Positions 5,709 to 6,252 of a DNA stretch of 6,252 nucleotides are shown here, in pieces (positions within the stretch are counted from its first letter, which is position 1; every line of letters begins with the position of its first letter). Source of the stretch: Candidatus Bipolaricaulota bacterium (GTDB taxonomy: Bacteria > Bipolaricaulota > Bipolaricaulia > RBG-16-55-9). Where the stretch lies: positions 1 through 6,252 of the forward strand of contig JALUUA010000297.1 in NCBI GenBank assembly GCA_027021605.1, written 5' to 3'. The position numbers and the translations under genes are program-made. The notes under the pieces are model-generated. The model did no database searches and was not told the origin of the DNA. It worked only from the letters and a program-made list of their open reading frames with translations.

Positions 5709-6252
5709 GTGAAAGTCGTCTGCGACGCCGATGGGCTCATCAAGCTGGCCAAGGCGGGCATCTTAGAAGCCTTCGCCCGGCGGGTGGATTTGCTCGTGGC
5801 GCCGACGGTCTATCGGGAGGCCGTCGAGGAGGGGAAAGCCCGCGGCCATCCGGACGCCTGGGAGATCGAGCAGGTCCTCCGGGAGCACGGGAGAATTCTG
5901 CAGCCGCCTCGCGGCGGGCGGACACGCCCTCAGACTCCCGAAGCCCCGGCGATCGAAGCGCTGCCCCTGGGCGCCGGGGAGAGGGAGACCTGGGTCGTCT
6001 TCGTACGGGAGAAGGCCGACGCCGTCCTCAGCGACGATCGGGGGTTCCTGCACGCGCTGGAGGCGCAGGGGATTCCGTATCTCACCCCGGCGGCGGCCTT
6101 GGTCGGGTTGGCCCGGCAGGGAACCCTCTCCCGGTCGGAAGCCCTCCGCGCCCTGGAGCGGCTCCGTCCCTGGATCCGCAGGGAGCAGTACGAGGCGGCC
6201 CGTCGGGATCTGGAGGCCCTCAACGGAGACGGAGACGGAGACGGAGACGGGC
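5709..6252 (+). CDS. PIN-domain putative ribonuclease (VapC/DUF3368-like), C-terminus cut off by the window edge
   Basis: 181 residues are visible with no stop. The PIN fold acids are present: Asp6 (or Asp8) in VVCDADGLIKL, Glu37 in VYREAVEEGK, Glu91/Glu93 in GAGERE, and Asp109/Asp110 in VLSDDRGF. These would coordinate Mg2+/Mn2+ for RNA cleavage. After the PIN core (about 1-125), a helical segment (128-171: LVGLARQGTLSRSEALRALERL, here cited as 131-152, then PWIRREQYEAARRDLEAL) is of a type seen in related PIN proteins. A low-complexity Gly-Asp tail then begins at 173. PIN proteins act as VapC toxins or as housekeeping RNases. No antitoxin-like gene precedes this one, so toxin function is not supported by the visible context. 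The frame is also open upstream (to before 5607), but GTG 5709 aligns with PIN N-termini and with the promoter. Confidence 0.8.
   Translation, partial: MKVVCDADGLIKLAKAGILEAFARRVDLLVAPTVYREAVEEGKARGHPDAWEIEQVLREHGRILQPPRGGRTRPQTPEAPAIEALPLGAGERETWVVFVREKADAVLSDDRGFLHALEAQGIPYLTPAAALVGLARQGTLSRSEALRALERLRPWIRREQYEAARRDLEALNGDGDGDGDG
6224..6250 (+). repeat. 6-bp tandem repeat coding for Gly-Asp
   Basis: CGGAGA is repeated 4.5 times without error inside the PIN gene, encoding (Gly-Asp)4 at residues 173-180. The pattern breaks at 6251 (G instead of A), one base before the window edge. As units of 6 bases, gains or losses would change tail length but keep the frame. Confidence 0.9.

Noticed and set aside
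1..6252. CRISPR array, insertion sequence, tRNA, rRNA or riboswitch.
   Set aside because: I saw no spaced direct repeats, transposase-like frame with terminal inverted repeats, cloverleaf, or conserved riboswitch core on either strand. The intergenic gaps are all short (at most 116 bp).

Overview
The window is GC-rich bacterial chromosomal DNA with dense coding. It holds seven protein genes: two run off the ends and five are complete. Codons in most genes end strongly in G or C. The proteins are rich in Arg, Glu and Leu, and one promoter sits exactly where a leaderless start needs it. Together this suggests a GC-rich, possibly thermophilic bacterium (Deinococcota/Thermus-like, Chloroflexota, or an uncultured lineage such as Bipolaricaulota). 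That placement is a guess: no rRNA or other phylogenetic marker was compared.

Left part (1-2550, minus strand). A tight three-gene operon runs leftward. It starts with a stand-alone cyclodeaminase/cyclohydrolase-family folate enzyme (fchA-like), then an inositol-monophosphatase-family phosphatase (suhB-like), then asparaginyl-tRNA synthetase (asnS, C-terminus cut by the window edge). The junctions are a 6-base gap and a 4-base ATGA overlap, so the genes are probably translationally coupled. A consensus-like promoter (TTGACG, 17 bp, TATAGT) lies directly upstream of the first gene. It leaves a leader of only about 10 bases with no Shine-Dalgarno site.

Centre (2551-3796). A 101-bp divergent intergenic region carries two back-to-back promoters whose -35 boxes are 8 bp apart. 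To the right lies a small HicB-like gene of visibly lower GC and no HicA toxin partner. Fourteen bases further on is a cation diffusion facilitator (CDF) metal exporter, which keeps the tetrahedral-site His/Asp pair of TM5 and the cytoplasmic histidines known from E. coli YiiP.

Right part (3797-5592). After a separate promoter come an ABC ATPase and an ABC-2 type permease that overlap by ATGA. This is a two-gene exporter of the DrrAB type with unknown substrate.

Right end (5593-6252). After an imperfect inverted repeat that may end the ABC transcript, a promoter (TTGTCA, 17 bp, TATATT) is placed so that transcription would begin at or one base before a GTG codon. It drives a PIN-domain protein without an adjacent antitoxin. 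Its reading frame ends inside the window in a Gly-Asp tail encoded by a pure 6-bp tandem repeat.

Nothing here requires a new multi-gene system. The points most worth checking are the leaderless PIN gene with its slippage-prone tail, the toxin-less HicB gene beside a metal exporter, and the small dyads inside the promoter spacers.
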